From assembly GCA_052389755.1 (NCBI GenBank), contig JBQTHP010000017.1:1-64000 (forward strand): a DNA stretch of 64,000 bases, in the 5' to 3' direction. The notes under the pieces are model-generated. The model was not told the origin of the DNA, ran no database searches, and worked only from the letters and a program-made list of their open reading frames with translations. Shown here in pieces: positions 1-8,598 of this stretch (position 1 is its first letter; the number at the start of each line of letters is the position of its first letter). The stretch comes from JBQTHP01 sp052389755. GTDB taxonomy: Bacteria > Pseudomonadota > Gammaproteobacteria > Steroidobacterales > Steroidobacteraceae. Made by a program: the position numbers and the translations under genes.

Positions 1-1010
1 ACGATGCGGTCGCCCTCGTGAATCTCGCCTGATATCTGCACGTCCGCATCGCGTCCGGCGCCTACCTGGACGGCGATACGCTCAGCCTTGTTGTCCCTGC
101 CGACGCGAAACACGTATGCGGAGCCCTGCCGGAGTATCACGGCATCGCGCGGCACGGTGACCACGCGCTGGGCCGCGGAGCCCGCAAGCTCGACGCGCAC
201 CGGCGAGCCGATCGGCCACAGACCCGCCTCGAGCACAACGCGGATCTCGAGCAGTCGGGAACGCTCGTCGCCGACCGGTACGACCGAACGGATCCGGCTC
301 TCGACCGCGCGCTCGTCGTCGCGGACGCGCACGCCCTGACCCGCGCGCAGCGTGGCTGCCGAGGAGACGGGCGCGCGCGCGATCACTTCGACGTTGCGCG
401 TGTCGACGAGACGTGCGAGCGGCGTGCCCAGCGCGACGAACTCGCCGGCCTGCGCCAGCCGCTCGGCTACGTAGCCATCGAAGGGGGCACGCACCGATGC
501 ACGCTGCAGATCGAGCAGCGCACGATCGCGCGCGACGCGCGCCTGCTCGAGCTCCTGCTGCGCCATGGCGAGGCGCGAGCTCGCCTCGTCGAGCTGGTTG
601 CGCGAGACGATGTTCTCGGGCGCGAGCGTCTCGAGCCGATCGCTCTGAGTGGCCAGGAGCTGCACGTTCGCTTCGAGGCGCTTGACCGCCGCCTCGTTGT
701 CGCGGAGCGCGAGCTTGAGACGTTCGTCATCGAGGCGCGCGACGCTCTGACCCTTCTTCACGCTCGTGCCCGGCTCGGCCATCCACTCGAGACGGCCTGC
801 CACTTCGGTGGCAAGCCGCGCGTCGTTGCGGCTCGCGACCGTGCCCGTTGCGGTGATCGTCGTCGCGAACGACTGCTGCTGAGCCTCGGCGACGATCACC
901 GGTGCGGGAGGCCGTTGCTGCTGTTGTGCCTTCGCCTCATTGCATCCGAACCCGAGCAGGCCCAGGAGGAACATCACGATGAACGGAAGACGCAGGTTCT
1001 CGCAGTCCAT
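1..1010 (-). CDS. RND efflux periplasmic adaptor (MFP) lipoprotein, partial
   Basis: Membrane fusion protein that would bridge the inner-membrane RND pump to an outer-membrane channel. The reading frame is open from the ATG at 1010 to the window edge, so about 336 residues are present and the C-terminus is missing. The N-terminus has a hydrophobic leader ending in a lipobox (GLLGFGC, Cys near residue 23), predicting a lipid-anchored adaptor. It is followed by a beta-barrel/lipoyl half (AEVAGRLE-type segment near residue 70), a coiled-coil hairpin rich in Leu/Glu/Arg (about 100-165), the second lipoyl half (SVRAPFDGYV) and a barrel domain. It begins 5 bp after the RND permease stop, so the two are co-transcribed, with the permease first, the reverse of the common order. 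Family assignment is firm; the substrate cannot be read from sequence. Confidence 0.9.
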   Translation of the reverse strand, partial: MDCENLRLPFIVMFLLGLLGFGCNEAKAQQQQRPPAPVIVAEAQQQSFATTITATGTVASRNDARLATEVAGRLEWMAEPGTSVKKGQSVARLDDERLKLALRDNEAAVKRLEANVQLLATQSDRLETLAPENIVSRNQLDEASSRLAMAQQELEQARVARDRALLDLQRASVRAPFDGYVAERLAQAGEFVALGTPLARLVDTRNVEVIARAPVSSAATLRAGQGVRVRDDERAVESRIRSVVPVGDERSRLLEIRVVLEAGLWPIGSPVRVELAGSAAQRVVTVPRDAVILRQGSAYVFRVGRDNKAERIAVQVGAGRDADVQISGEIHEGDRI

Positions 1011-1015
1011 GACTG

Positions 1016-4000
1016 TCAATTCCTCTGGATGGCAACGGGTGCGAGCGTCGCGGCGGCTGCGGGCACCCGCGCGGCATCCCGCTCGGTGAGGCGCAGCAGC
1101 GCCGGGAGCAGCACGAGGGTGAAAACGGCGTTGAGCGCCATGCCGCCCACGATCACCGTGCCCATGCCGCGATAGAGGGCGCTGCCCGGCCCCGGGACGA
1201 TGACCGCCGGCAGCATGCCCACGATCGTCGTGAGAGTGATGGAGAAGATCGGCCGCACGCGCGTGCGCAGTGAGTTCGCGATCGCATCGCGCGGGGACAT
1301 CCCCGCGCGCTCGCCGGCGCGCGTCTGATCCGTCAGGAGGATCGCGTTCGTGACCACCTGGCCCATGAGAATGACGAAACCGATCATCGTGAGGAGGTCG
1401 AGCGTCTGGAACGTGATCAACCGCAACCCGAGCAGCGCGAGCACGCCGCCGAAGCTCGCGAGCGGAATCGTGAGAATGACGAACAGGCTGTCCTTTACGG
1501 AACGGAAGAGCGCGGCCATGAGGAGAAACAGCACTGCGAGCGCCATGATCAGGTTCTCGCGCATGTCGGCGAGCGCCACCGCGAGGCTGCCTGCGTTGCC
1601 GGCATAGCGGATCGAGCCGTCGGAGGGCAGCAGCCGTTTTACCTCGGGCTCCACGTCGCGCTTCATGACGTCGATCGCCTGCTGCAGGGACATGCCCTTC
1701 GGCGGATTGACGTTGAGGCCGATCGTGCGACGGCCGTCCACGCGTCGCAGACCGCTCGGACCGACGGTCGTCTCGACCTGCACCAGCTCACCGAGCGGCA
1801 CGACCGCTCCGCTCGGCGTTGCGACCGGCACGCTCGCGAGCGCTTCCGGCGTATCCCAGCCCCTGGCGCGCAGGATCATGTTGAGTCGCCGCTCGCCGTC
1901 GAAGTGCTCGCCTACCCAGGCACCGTCGCCGAGCGCGCGGACGACGGTGCCCAGGTTGGCGCGCGACCAGCCTACTTCGTTGATGCGTCGATCGTTGGGC
2001 AGCAACCGCAGCTCGGGTTCCGCGAGCTCCAGTCCCTGAAATGCCTGCACCTGCGAGCCGGGCAGCTTCTCCTGGATGATTTCCTGTGCGCGCCGCGCCA
2101 CGGGCAGCAGGGCCTCCAGCTCGGAGGACTGCAGTTGAAAATCGATGTTGCGGCCGTCGCCGAAGCCGCCGAAGAGATTGCCCTGGGAGGCGAAAATCTG
2201 CGTGTCCGGGAATCCCGCGGTGATCTCCTTCTCGATGAGCGTCTGCAGCTCGTCGATCTGATCCGGATCGAGCGGCCGCGCGCCGATCGTGCCGCCGCCG
2301 CCCGGCCACAGCAGGATGTAGTAGTTCTTGAGCTTCGGCTCCTTCACGCCGCGCATGTACGGATCCATGCGGCGCGCGATCTCGCCGACGATCTCGCGGT
2401 CCACCGTTTCGATGCTGGCGCCCGGAGGAAACTGGAAGAATCCGTCCACCGCATCGCGCTTCACCGGCGGCAGATAGTCGAGCGGCGGCAGCAGTGCCCA
2501 CGTGAGCACGGCCGGAACCACGAGCAGCACCGCGATCGTCGCGTAGCGACGCTTGCTCGAGTCCGTCCACGCGACGATGCGATCGGCGAGATGACTCCAG
2601 AACGCGCTCAGCTCGGTGCGCACTTTCTCCGCCTTCAGCCAGCGCGAAGAGGCGACGGGCAGCACCGTGACGGCAACCAGCAGCGATGCGACCACCGCGA
2701 TCGCGATGGTGAGCGCCAGATCGGCGAACAGCTGGCCTTCCGCGGTTTCGAGGAATACGACCGGCACGAACACGATCACGGTGGTGGTGGTCGCCGCGAG
2801 CAGCGCCGGCCACACCTCGGTCGCGCCCTTCAGCGCCGCGACGTGCAGCGGCTCGCCGCGCTCGCGGTGGCGCACGATGTTCTCCAGGGCGACGATCGCG
2901 GCGTCGAGCGTCATGCCGATGGCGAACGCGAGGCCGGCGATGGAGATCACGTTCAGCGAGCGCCCGAAGAGCTTGAGAACGGCGAGCGTCACGAGAATGG
3001 AAACCGGAATCGCAAGACCGACCAGCAGCGTCGCGCGTCGGTCGCGCAGGAAGAACCAGAGCACCGCGACCGCGAGCAGGATGCCGGCGATGAGGTTGCC
3101 GGTGACCATGCTCACGGCCTGATCGATGAATACGGAAGGGTCGAACGACTGCGCGATCGAGAGGCCAATGTCCTTCAGCGGACCGTCGCGGAGCGCCCAG
3201 ATCTCTTCCTTTACGGCGCCGAGCGTCTCGAGCACGTTCGCGCCGTTCTCCTTCATGATCTGGATGCCGATGGCAGGATTGCCGTTTTGCAGCGCGAGAT
3301 CGGTCGGATCGCCTCGCCGGACCTCTACCGTCGCCACATCGCCGAGCCGCACGGGCCGACCGTCGCGCCAGTCGAGCACGAGCTCGGCGAGCGCATCGGG
3401 CGAATAGCGCCCGGCAAAGCGCACGGTGTACTGGCGCCGTCCGATATCGACGAATCCGCCCGAGACATCGCCCGCAGTGCCGACGAGGTTCGCGATGCGC
3501 GGAATGTCGATGCCGAGCTCCGCCGTTCGGGTCGGGTCGAAGATGATCTGCAGCTCTTCCTCGGCGCCGGCACGCATCCGCACGCCCGCGACCCCCGGAA
3601 CGGCCTCGACGCGCGCGCGCACCAGCTCCTCGATGCGCTGGCGGTAACCCTCGATCGGGCCCGGTGTTCCGGGCAGCAGCTGCACGAAAAACCACGAGAG
3701 CGTCTGGTTGGGTCCGCCGCCGCCGTCTTCACCGAGCGAGATGACCGGCGCCTGCGAATCGCGCGGCATCGGCGGAAGCTGGTTCATCCGGCTGATCACT
3801 TCGATCAGCGCCGCTTGCATGTCGGTGCCGACGGCGAAACGCAGGTTCATCCACGCAGCACCGGCGCCCGCCCACGCATTCAGCTCCTTGAGGCCGGCCA
3901 GACCCTGAAGGGCACGCTCCTGCGGCTCGACGATCTCGGCCTCGATTTCGGACGGCGCCGCCGCCCGCCAGGAGGTGAACACCGTGATCGCCGGCTCCTC

Positions 4001-4120
4001 GATCTCCGGGAACAGCTGGATCGGCAGCTTGACGAACGCGTACACGCCCAGAAAGCACGCGAGCAGCACGGCGATCGTCACGCCGGCCGGATTTCGGAGC
4101 GAGGTCTCGGTGAGATTCAT
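1016..4120 (-). CDS. RND family efflux permease (AcrB/MexB-like superfamily)
   Basis: Proton-driven inner-membrane RND transporter of 1034 residues, the usual family length. It has the N-terminal helix (residues 10-30), a large periplasmic porter domain, the TM2-6 cluster (about 335-480), a second periplasmic loop and the TM8-12 cluster (about 855-1010). The TM4 proton-relay motif reads LDAAIVALENI (405-415), with a single Asp where AcrB has two adjacent Asp residues. The PxxxFPEIEEPAITV segment after TM1 is typical of the family. The adaptor gene follows after 5 bp, and no outer-membrane factor is visible in the window. Drug, metal or lipid export are all possible. Confidence 0.93.
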   Translation of the reverse strand: MNLTETSLRNPAGVTIAVLLACFLGVYAFVKLPIQLFPEIEEPAITVFTSWRAAAPSEIEAEIVEPQERALQGLAGLKELNAWAGAGAAWMNLRFAVGTDMQAALIEVISRMNQLPPMPRDSQAPVISLGEDGGGGPNQTLSWFFVQLLPGTPGPIEGYRQRIEELVRARVEAVPGVAGVRMRAGAEEELQIIFDPTRTAELGIDIPRIANLVGTAGDVSGGFVDIGRRQYTVRFAGRYSPDALAELVLDWRDGRPVRLGDVATVEVRRGDPTDLALQNGNPAIGIQIMKENGANVLETLGAVKEEIWALRDGPLKDIGLSIAQSFDPSVFIDQAVSMVTGNLIAGILLAVAVLWFFLRDRRATLLVGLAIPVSILVTLAVLKLFGRSLNVISIAGLAFAIGMTLDAAIVALENIVRHRERGEPLHVAALKGATEVWPALLAATTTTVIVFVPVVFLETAEGQLFADLALTIAIAVVASLLVAVTVLPVASSRWLKAEKVRTELSAFWSHLADRIVAWTDSSKRRYATIAVLLVVPAVLTWALLPPLDYLPPVKRDAVDGFFQFPPGASIETVDREIVGEIARRMDPYMRGVKEPKLKNYYILLWPGGGGTIGARPLDPDQIDELQTLIEKEITAGFPDTQIFASQGNLFGGFGDGRNIDFQLQSSELEALLPVARRAQEIIQEKLPGSQVQAFQGLELAEPELRLLPNDRRINEVGWSRANLGTVVRALGDGAWVGEHFDGERRLNMILRARGWDTPEALASVPVATPSGAVVPLGELVQVETTVGPSGLRRVDGRRTIGLNVNPPKGMSLQQAIDVMKRDVEPEVKRLLPSDGSIRYAGNAGSLAVALADMRENLIMALAVLFLLMAALFRSVKDSLFVILTIPLASFGGVLALLGLRLITFQTLDLLTMIGFVILMGQVVTNAILLTDQTRAGERAGMSPRDAIANSLRTRVRPIFSITLTTIVGMLPAVIVPGPGSALYRGMGTVIVGGMALNAVFTLVLLPALLRLTERDAARVPAAAATLAPVAIQRN

Positions 4121-4287
4121 GCGGCCTCCCTGGGGCTCGCACCGTACACCCCTTCGATGGCGCGAAGACCCCGAAGGTTGAACGGCTCACCGAGCCGCTC
4201 GATCGGCTGGTCGCTTAGCTTCCGGGCGGCCGCCGGCGGCGATTCTCCGCGTGCGACGAAGCGTTCGCGCGGAGCGATGAACGCTCG

Positions 4288-5820
4288 CTACCAGGAGTAG
4301 CGCACGCGGTAGCGCACGAGCGTTTCGCCGTCCTTTGCGACCTTGACGGGGAAGTGGATGGTGCGCGCGTCCTCTTTCGAGAACTCGTGCGTCTTCGAAA
4401 CGAGCCTCCACGTCGTCCACCGATAGAGGTTTTCCTTCACGACGACCTCGACCGGCTCGCTCTTGTGATTGCGGAGCTTGATCTCGACCTCTTCCTCCAT
4501 CCACCGGCCGCGCGTGTCGATCGCGAAATCGACCTGGCGCCGCTCGCCGACGACGTCGAAAGCCGAGCCGAGCTTTACACGGACCGTCTCGTCCTTCGGA
4601 GTGTGATCGATCACGTCCTCTCCGATGAACTCGAGACTGCCGTCGGCATCGTCGAGCTTCGAGACACGGATCCGGCCGGCCGGCAGCGGTACGCCGAGCC
4701 CGACCTGCTTGTCGTTCCTGAACTCGAGATACACGTCCACCTTCTTGTTCGACTGCACGCCGTAGTCCCGGTCGGTCACCGGATCCGGCAGAAAGAACGG
4801 GCCGACCTGCAGGCCGTCATAGACGAGAACCTTCTTCGCGGGAACCTGCCGGGCGTGATCGAAGAGCTCGATCTGCTTCGTCGAGTTGTCGGGCAGGGTC
4901 GTCCGGCGGCCCAGCGTATAGAGATGGAACTCGAAGAATTCCTTCTCCTCGAAGCCTGCCGCGTCCATCGACGCGCGCGCCATCTCCATCGCGCGCTTCT
5001 GCATCATGATCTGCTGCGGCGGCTGCGCGCGGTGCACGTCACCGGCGATCAGTTTGAGGCGTGCGTTCTCGTACGTCGCGCCCGACTGGTTGATGATGCT
5101 GACCCACGCCGCGACGTCGAGAACCCCGCTGTTGGCATCACGGCCTTCGTCGAAGACGAGGTTGTAGTCCGTCCACCACGTCACGCCGCCGGTCTGGTAC
5201 GCGACCCGTGCGCGCTGCTCCCCGGCCTTCGGCGACAGGATGTCCCACACGAGCGTCGGCTTCGTGATGAGGCCGCCGGGCAGCTCCGAGACGCGCACCC
5301 CGGACCACCCGCGCAGCGCGTGGATCGTTGCGTCGTTGCCGCGCAGCACCAGCCCGTCACTCGAGGAGAGCAGCGTGCCGCTCACGGTCGAAGACTGATT
5401 GCCGACGGCCCGATCCACGGTGATCGGCCTGTCGAGATATTTGAGCAGCAGCTTGTCGATGCTCACCAGGTCGAACTGGAAGTTCTGCTCGAGAACGCGC
5501 GTCTCGCGGTCGCTCAACGAGGTGAAGCTCACCGTGGTGGGATCGATCAGCGCCGCGACATCGGTGAAGCGCACCGATGAGCGGCCCGCCTCCAGACGCA
5601 GCGGACGGTCCTGCCGCACCATGGCGTAGCCCGGCACTGCCGTAGCCGGCGGCACGCCTGCGCCTGGAGTCGGACGATACATCTCAGGCGGGATCGCACC
5701 CGGCAGCGCCGAGCTGTAAATCGTGATTGCGGTGTCGTCGCGCTCGGCGGCAATTGCCGGCGTCGAGGTGATCGCGGCTGCGGCGATCGTGACAGCCAGG
5801 CGGCTCGTGCGGAAAACCAT
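4288..5820 (-). CDS. DUF4139 domain-containing exported protein
   Basis: Protein of 510 residues with a cleavable signal peptide (about 1-24, ending AIAAE). The rest resembles the DUF4139 family: a conserved WWTDYNLVFD segment near residue 215, then YENARLKLIAGDVHRAQ and a beta-rich C-terminal domain with paired aromatic motifs (LYRWTTWRLV). The family is widespread and of unknown function; a periplasmic beta-sandwich role is likely. Its stop lies 167 bp upstream of the RND permease start on the same strand, so a shared transcript is possible but not shown. Family call moderately firm, function unknown. Confidence 0.75.
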   Translation of the reverse strand: MVFRTSRLAVTIAAAAITSTPAIAAERDDTAITIYSSALPGAIPPEMYRPTPGAGVPPATAVPGYAMVRQDRPLRLEAGRSSVRFTDVAALIDPTTVSFTSLSDRETRVLEQNFQFDLVSIDKLLLKYLDRPITVDRAVGNQSSTVSGTLLSSSDGLVLRGNDATIHALRGWSGVRVSELPGGLITKPTLVWDILSPKAGEQRARVAYQTGGVTWWTDYNLVFDEGRDANSGVLDVAAWVSIINQSGATYENARLKLIAGDVHRAQPPQQIMMQKRAMEMARASMDAAGFEEKEFFEFHLYTLGRRTTLPDNSTKQIELFDHARQVPAKKVLVYDGLQVGPFFLPDPVTDRDYGVQSNKKVDVYLEFRNDKQVGLGVPLPAGRIRVSKLDDADGSLEFIGEDVIDHTPKDETVRVKLGSAFDVVGERRQVDFAIDTRGRWMEEEVEIKLRNHKSEPVEVVVKENLYRWTTWRLVSKTHEFSKEDARTIHFPVKVAKDGETLVRYRVRYSW

Positions 5821-6152
5821 TATCGAACCTCACTTTGCGCCCACGCCGGGCGCGAATCGTGCGTGCTGAAACGGGTGCGCGGCTTCGCGCGGGTCAATGC
5901 GTGACCGGCCTCACACAACGAACCCGAAGTTCCCGACGAACGGCTTCGGCCGCGCCATATTCTGTGAGATAGCGCGCAGGTCGGCGAGCTGCGGCGTTGC
6001 AGGATACGGCGTCGCATTAATCGAGGCTGAACCCTGACGCTTCGACCCGAATGGCGCACGGCGTTCCTCTGGCGGACGAGCGTGCCTGAGCCGCGAGGAC
6101 GAACGAGGGCCGCCGCGCCTTCGTCTGATCGGCGTTCCAAGCGTTTACTCCT
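5821..6152. other. Intergenic region between divergent genes (332 bp)
   Basis: This stretch separates the divergently transcribed DUF4139 gene and the small membrane-protein gene at 6153. The open frames crossing it have shadow-like composition (Arg/Ser-rich, no recognisable motif). I find no convincing promoter hexamers, repeats or RNA structure, although promoters for both flanking genes must lie here. Confidence 0.5.
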
Positions 6153-6917
6153 ATGGAAGCTGCGACTCGTACTGCACCCGAGCCCGTGACCGCCTCCGCG
6201 GCAGCTGCCGCGGCGCCGATCATGGATCGGGATTTCATCGCGCGAAATCAGATCGTCGAGCGCTACCTTTCCGGCCGCCTGCCGCTGAAGGGCGCAGCCG
6301 ATTTCGAACGCTTCTGCCGCGAGCATCCCGAAGCCCTCGATGAGCTCGGGCTGCCTGAGCGCGTGAACAAGGCGCTGCGACTGCTCGATGCGAGCGGCAA
6401 GCCCGAGCCGTGGCAGGAATCCCGCGAGCAGCTCTGGCGCAAGCCGCAGGTGGCGATGGTGCTGGCCGCCGTCACGTTCGTGCTCCTCGTCGCGCTCGCG
6501 ATCGTGGGCACCCAGAGCGGCGGCAAATCTGGCCGCATCGACGCGCTCGAGAAGCGCGCCATCGAGCAGCCGCTCGATCCGGCGACGTCGACTCGCACGA
6601 TTCGTCTGCTTCCGAGCCGGAAGCGCGCGTCGGGCTCACCGGCAGTGGTGATCGGCGGCGGCAGCACGCAGTTCGCCGAATTCAAGATCGATATGGCTCA
6701 CTCGCCGTCCAACGCATTTCGCATCACGATCGATCGCATCGATCAGGGGCGGGTCGCCGTGCTGCACAACCTGATGAAGGATTCGAACGGCCACGTGCGG
6801 ATCGGCCTCAACAGCTCGGCGCTCGGCCCGGGCAACTATCAGCTCACGATCGACGGTCTCAACTGGCGCGGGCAGGCCGTGCCGGAGGCTTGGATCACGA
6901 TCGGGATCGCGCGGTAG
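6153..6917 (+). CDS. Single-pass membrane protein of unknown function
   Basis: Protein of 254 residues that I do not recognise. An Ala-rich N-terminus (1-25) is followed by a cytoplasmic helical region with a FERFCREHPEALDEL segment (about 50-65), a single transmembrane helix (about 97-118, VAMVLAAVTFVLLVALAIVG) and a C-terminal beta-rich periplasmic domain (about 150-254). The layout, a short helical cytoplasmic part plus one TM and an extracytoplasmic domain, resembles membrane-anchored regulators or sensors, but no anti-sigma motif is visible. The start is the first ATG after the divergent region; a second ATG lies at residue 24. Its 3' end overlaps the convergent phosphoesterase gene by 23 bp. 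Confidence 0.6.
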   Translation: MEAATRTAPEPVTASAAAAAAPIMDRDFIARNQIVERYLSGRLPLKGAADFERFCREHPEALDELGLPERVNKALRLLDASGKPEPWQESREQLWRKPQVAMVLAAVTFVLLVALAIVGTQSGGKSGRIDALEKRAIEQPLDPATSTRTIRLLPSRKRASGSPAVVIGGGSTQFAEFKIDMAHSPSNAFRITIDRIDQGRVAVLHNLMKDSNGHVRIGLNSSALGPGNYQLTIDGLNWRGQAVPEAWITIGIAR

Positions 6918-8589
6918 ACCGCACCAGCTCGATCAGCCGCGGCTTCGTGGCGCGAGGGTCGTCCGGGATCCACACGCTCGGCGCCGGTTCGCGTGCTTTC
7001 CTCCATTTCCTCGGCACGCGATCGATCGCGATCGCGAAGATCGCGAGCACGCCCTGCGAGTCGATCCTGAGGCGCAGCCAGCTCTTGTGGTCCTGTATGC
7101 GCAGGCTCGAGAACGCCTGTTCCGAGTGCCGGCCGAAGACTTGCACCGACAGCAGCAGATACAGGCCCATGATCACCGAACCGACGAATCCGCCGGCGAT
7201 CAGCGTCATCGTGCCGGCGAGCAAGAGTTGCCGCAGGCTGCCGAAGGCGAGATCGAGCCCCTCCGTCGTCAGAAGGAGCGCGCCCCAGCCGACGACGAAG
7301 GCCGCGCCGAGATGCGCGAGCGCGTGGGTGACGCCGCCCAGCACGCGATACCACTTCACGTGCGTATCGGTGAAGAAGACGAATGCCGCGATCACGGCGA
7401 GCAGCCACAGGCCATCGAACGGGTCGCGCACTGCCGCGCCGATCGAGGCCATTAGCGCGAGCTGTACGGTCGCGAGATGCTCGGGGCGGAGGCTTGCGGA
7501 GGTGAACCACGCCGACAGCGCATACAGGATCGCAGGCAGCCAGAAGAACCGCGGATTCAGGAACGGGAACATGAGGTTGCGCCAGGCGAGTCGCCATGAC
7601 TTCGCACGCGACGGATACGCGGCACGCTCCGTGAAGCCGTCCGCCAGCGTCGTGTGGTGGGGCACGTGCGTGGGATGGACGAATGCGCCGCCGCCACCGC
7701 AAACTATTTTCTGAACCCGGTCCGCGTTCTCATGTCGCCGGTAGTGATGCAGGTCGCCCGTGAGGAACACCTGCACGGGCCGTTTTAGAATCCTGCGCTC
7801 CAGAAACCGCAACGCGTCGTCTTCGTAGCTTGCGTCCGAGGGGTAGGCTTCCTTCAGCAGCCATTGCGGTTCCGGCACGCAGAGCACGACGCGCGCATCG
7901 TCCTCCATGGCCGCCGCCACGCGCTGGAAGTACTGCACCTGCGGCTCATCGAGATCCGCGCCAAGCTGCAGATCGATCGCGAGCAGCCACCAGCGCTGCG
8001 GCAGGCGCAGCGCGAAGTAGCTGCGGGTCTGCTGCGTGCGGCAGCCGGCGAAGCCGCGCTCCGGCCGGCAGAACGTGCGGGAAAAGGCGATGAGGCTGTC
8101 GTACCAATCGTGATTGCCCGGGACGGCAAACACGTCCGGGCAGCGCGGATTTCCGGCGAGCGCCATGGCGTAGGGCTTTTCGGTGCGTTGCTCGTACGCC
8201 TCGCGAGACGGATAGGGGTACACGACGTCGCCCCCGAAGATGAGCACCCGGCCGCCGCGCGTGACCTCGACAGCCGAAGCGGCGGCGGCACTCTGGAGCT
8301 CGAGTATCGGCTGCGCAAGCGCGTGAGCGATCGCATACGTCGAATTCCAGCCGTCACCGAGGTCGCTCACGTAATCGACCCAGAAGTCGCCCGCTTCCTG
8401 CGAGTAATCGAAGATCGCCTGCGGCTGGTTTGCGAGCGCCTCGATGAGGCGCCGATCGGAGTGGCGACCGAACAGATTGGCGATCGCAACCAGTACGCCC
8501 GAGCGTGCGAGCACCGGCAGATCGAACCAGCCCACCATCGCGCTGCGCCGCTCGTCGGCGAGCAGGCGTCGAAGGCGCTCGGTATCCAT
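6895..8589 (-). CDS. Metallophosphoesterase with C-terminal membrane domain
   Basis: Calcineurin-like phosphoesterase of 564 residues. Metal-binding motifs appear in order: DLGDGWNS (76-83), GGDVVYP (119-125), PGNHDWYDSL (157-166) and a late GDLHHY motif (about 276-281). From about residue 350 the protein becomes hydrophobic, with several predicted membrane segments, so the catalytic domain seems tethered to the membrane, then ends in a short basic tail. The substrate is unknown. It starts 9 bp after the stop of the YbbP-like permease and may be the last gene of a ybbA-ybbP-phosphoesterase operon. Confidence 0.82.
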   Translation of the reverse strand: MDTERLRRLLADERRSAMVGWFDLPVLARSGVLVAIANLFGRHSDRRLIEALANQPQAIFDYSQEAGDFWVDYVSDLGDGWNSTYAIAHALAQPILELQSAAAASAVEVTRGGRVLIFGGDVVYPYPSREAYEQRTEKPYAMALAGNPRCPDVFAVPGNHDWYDSLIAFSRTFCRPERGFAGCRTQQTRSYFALRLPQRWWLLAIDLQLGADLDEPQVQYFQRVAAAMEDDARVVLCVPEPQWLLKEAYPSDASYEDDALRFLERRILKRPVQVFLTGDLHHYRRHENADRVQKIVCGGGGAFVHPTHVPHHTTLADGFTERAAYPSRAKSWRLAWRNLMFPFLNPRFFWLPAILYALSAWFTSASLRPEHLATVQLALMASIGAAVRDPFDGLWLLAVIAAFVFFTDTHVKWYRVLGGVTHALAHLGAAFVVGWGALLLTTEGLDLAFGSLRQLLLAGTMTLIAGGFVGSVIMGLYLLLSVQVFGRHSEQAFSSLRIQDHKSWLRLRIDSQGVLAIFAIAIDRVPRKWRKAREPAPSVWIPDDPRATKPRLIELVRSTARSRS

Positions 8590-8598
8590 GGCGCGGGA

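Noticed and set aside
1904..4300. A 798-codon open frame antisense to the RND permease
   Set aside because: It is a GC-rich shadow: Arg/Glu/His-rich, without motifs, and fully opposite a clear RND permease.
5820..6326. A 168-codon minus-strand frame in the divergent gap
   Set aside because: Composition is shadow-like and it overlaps the start of the better-supported gene at 6153.
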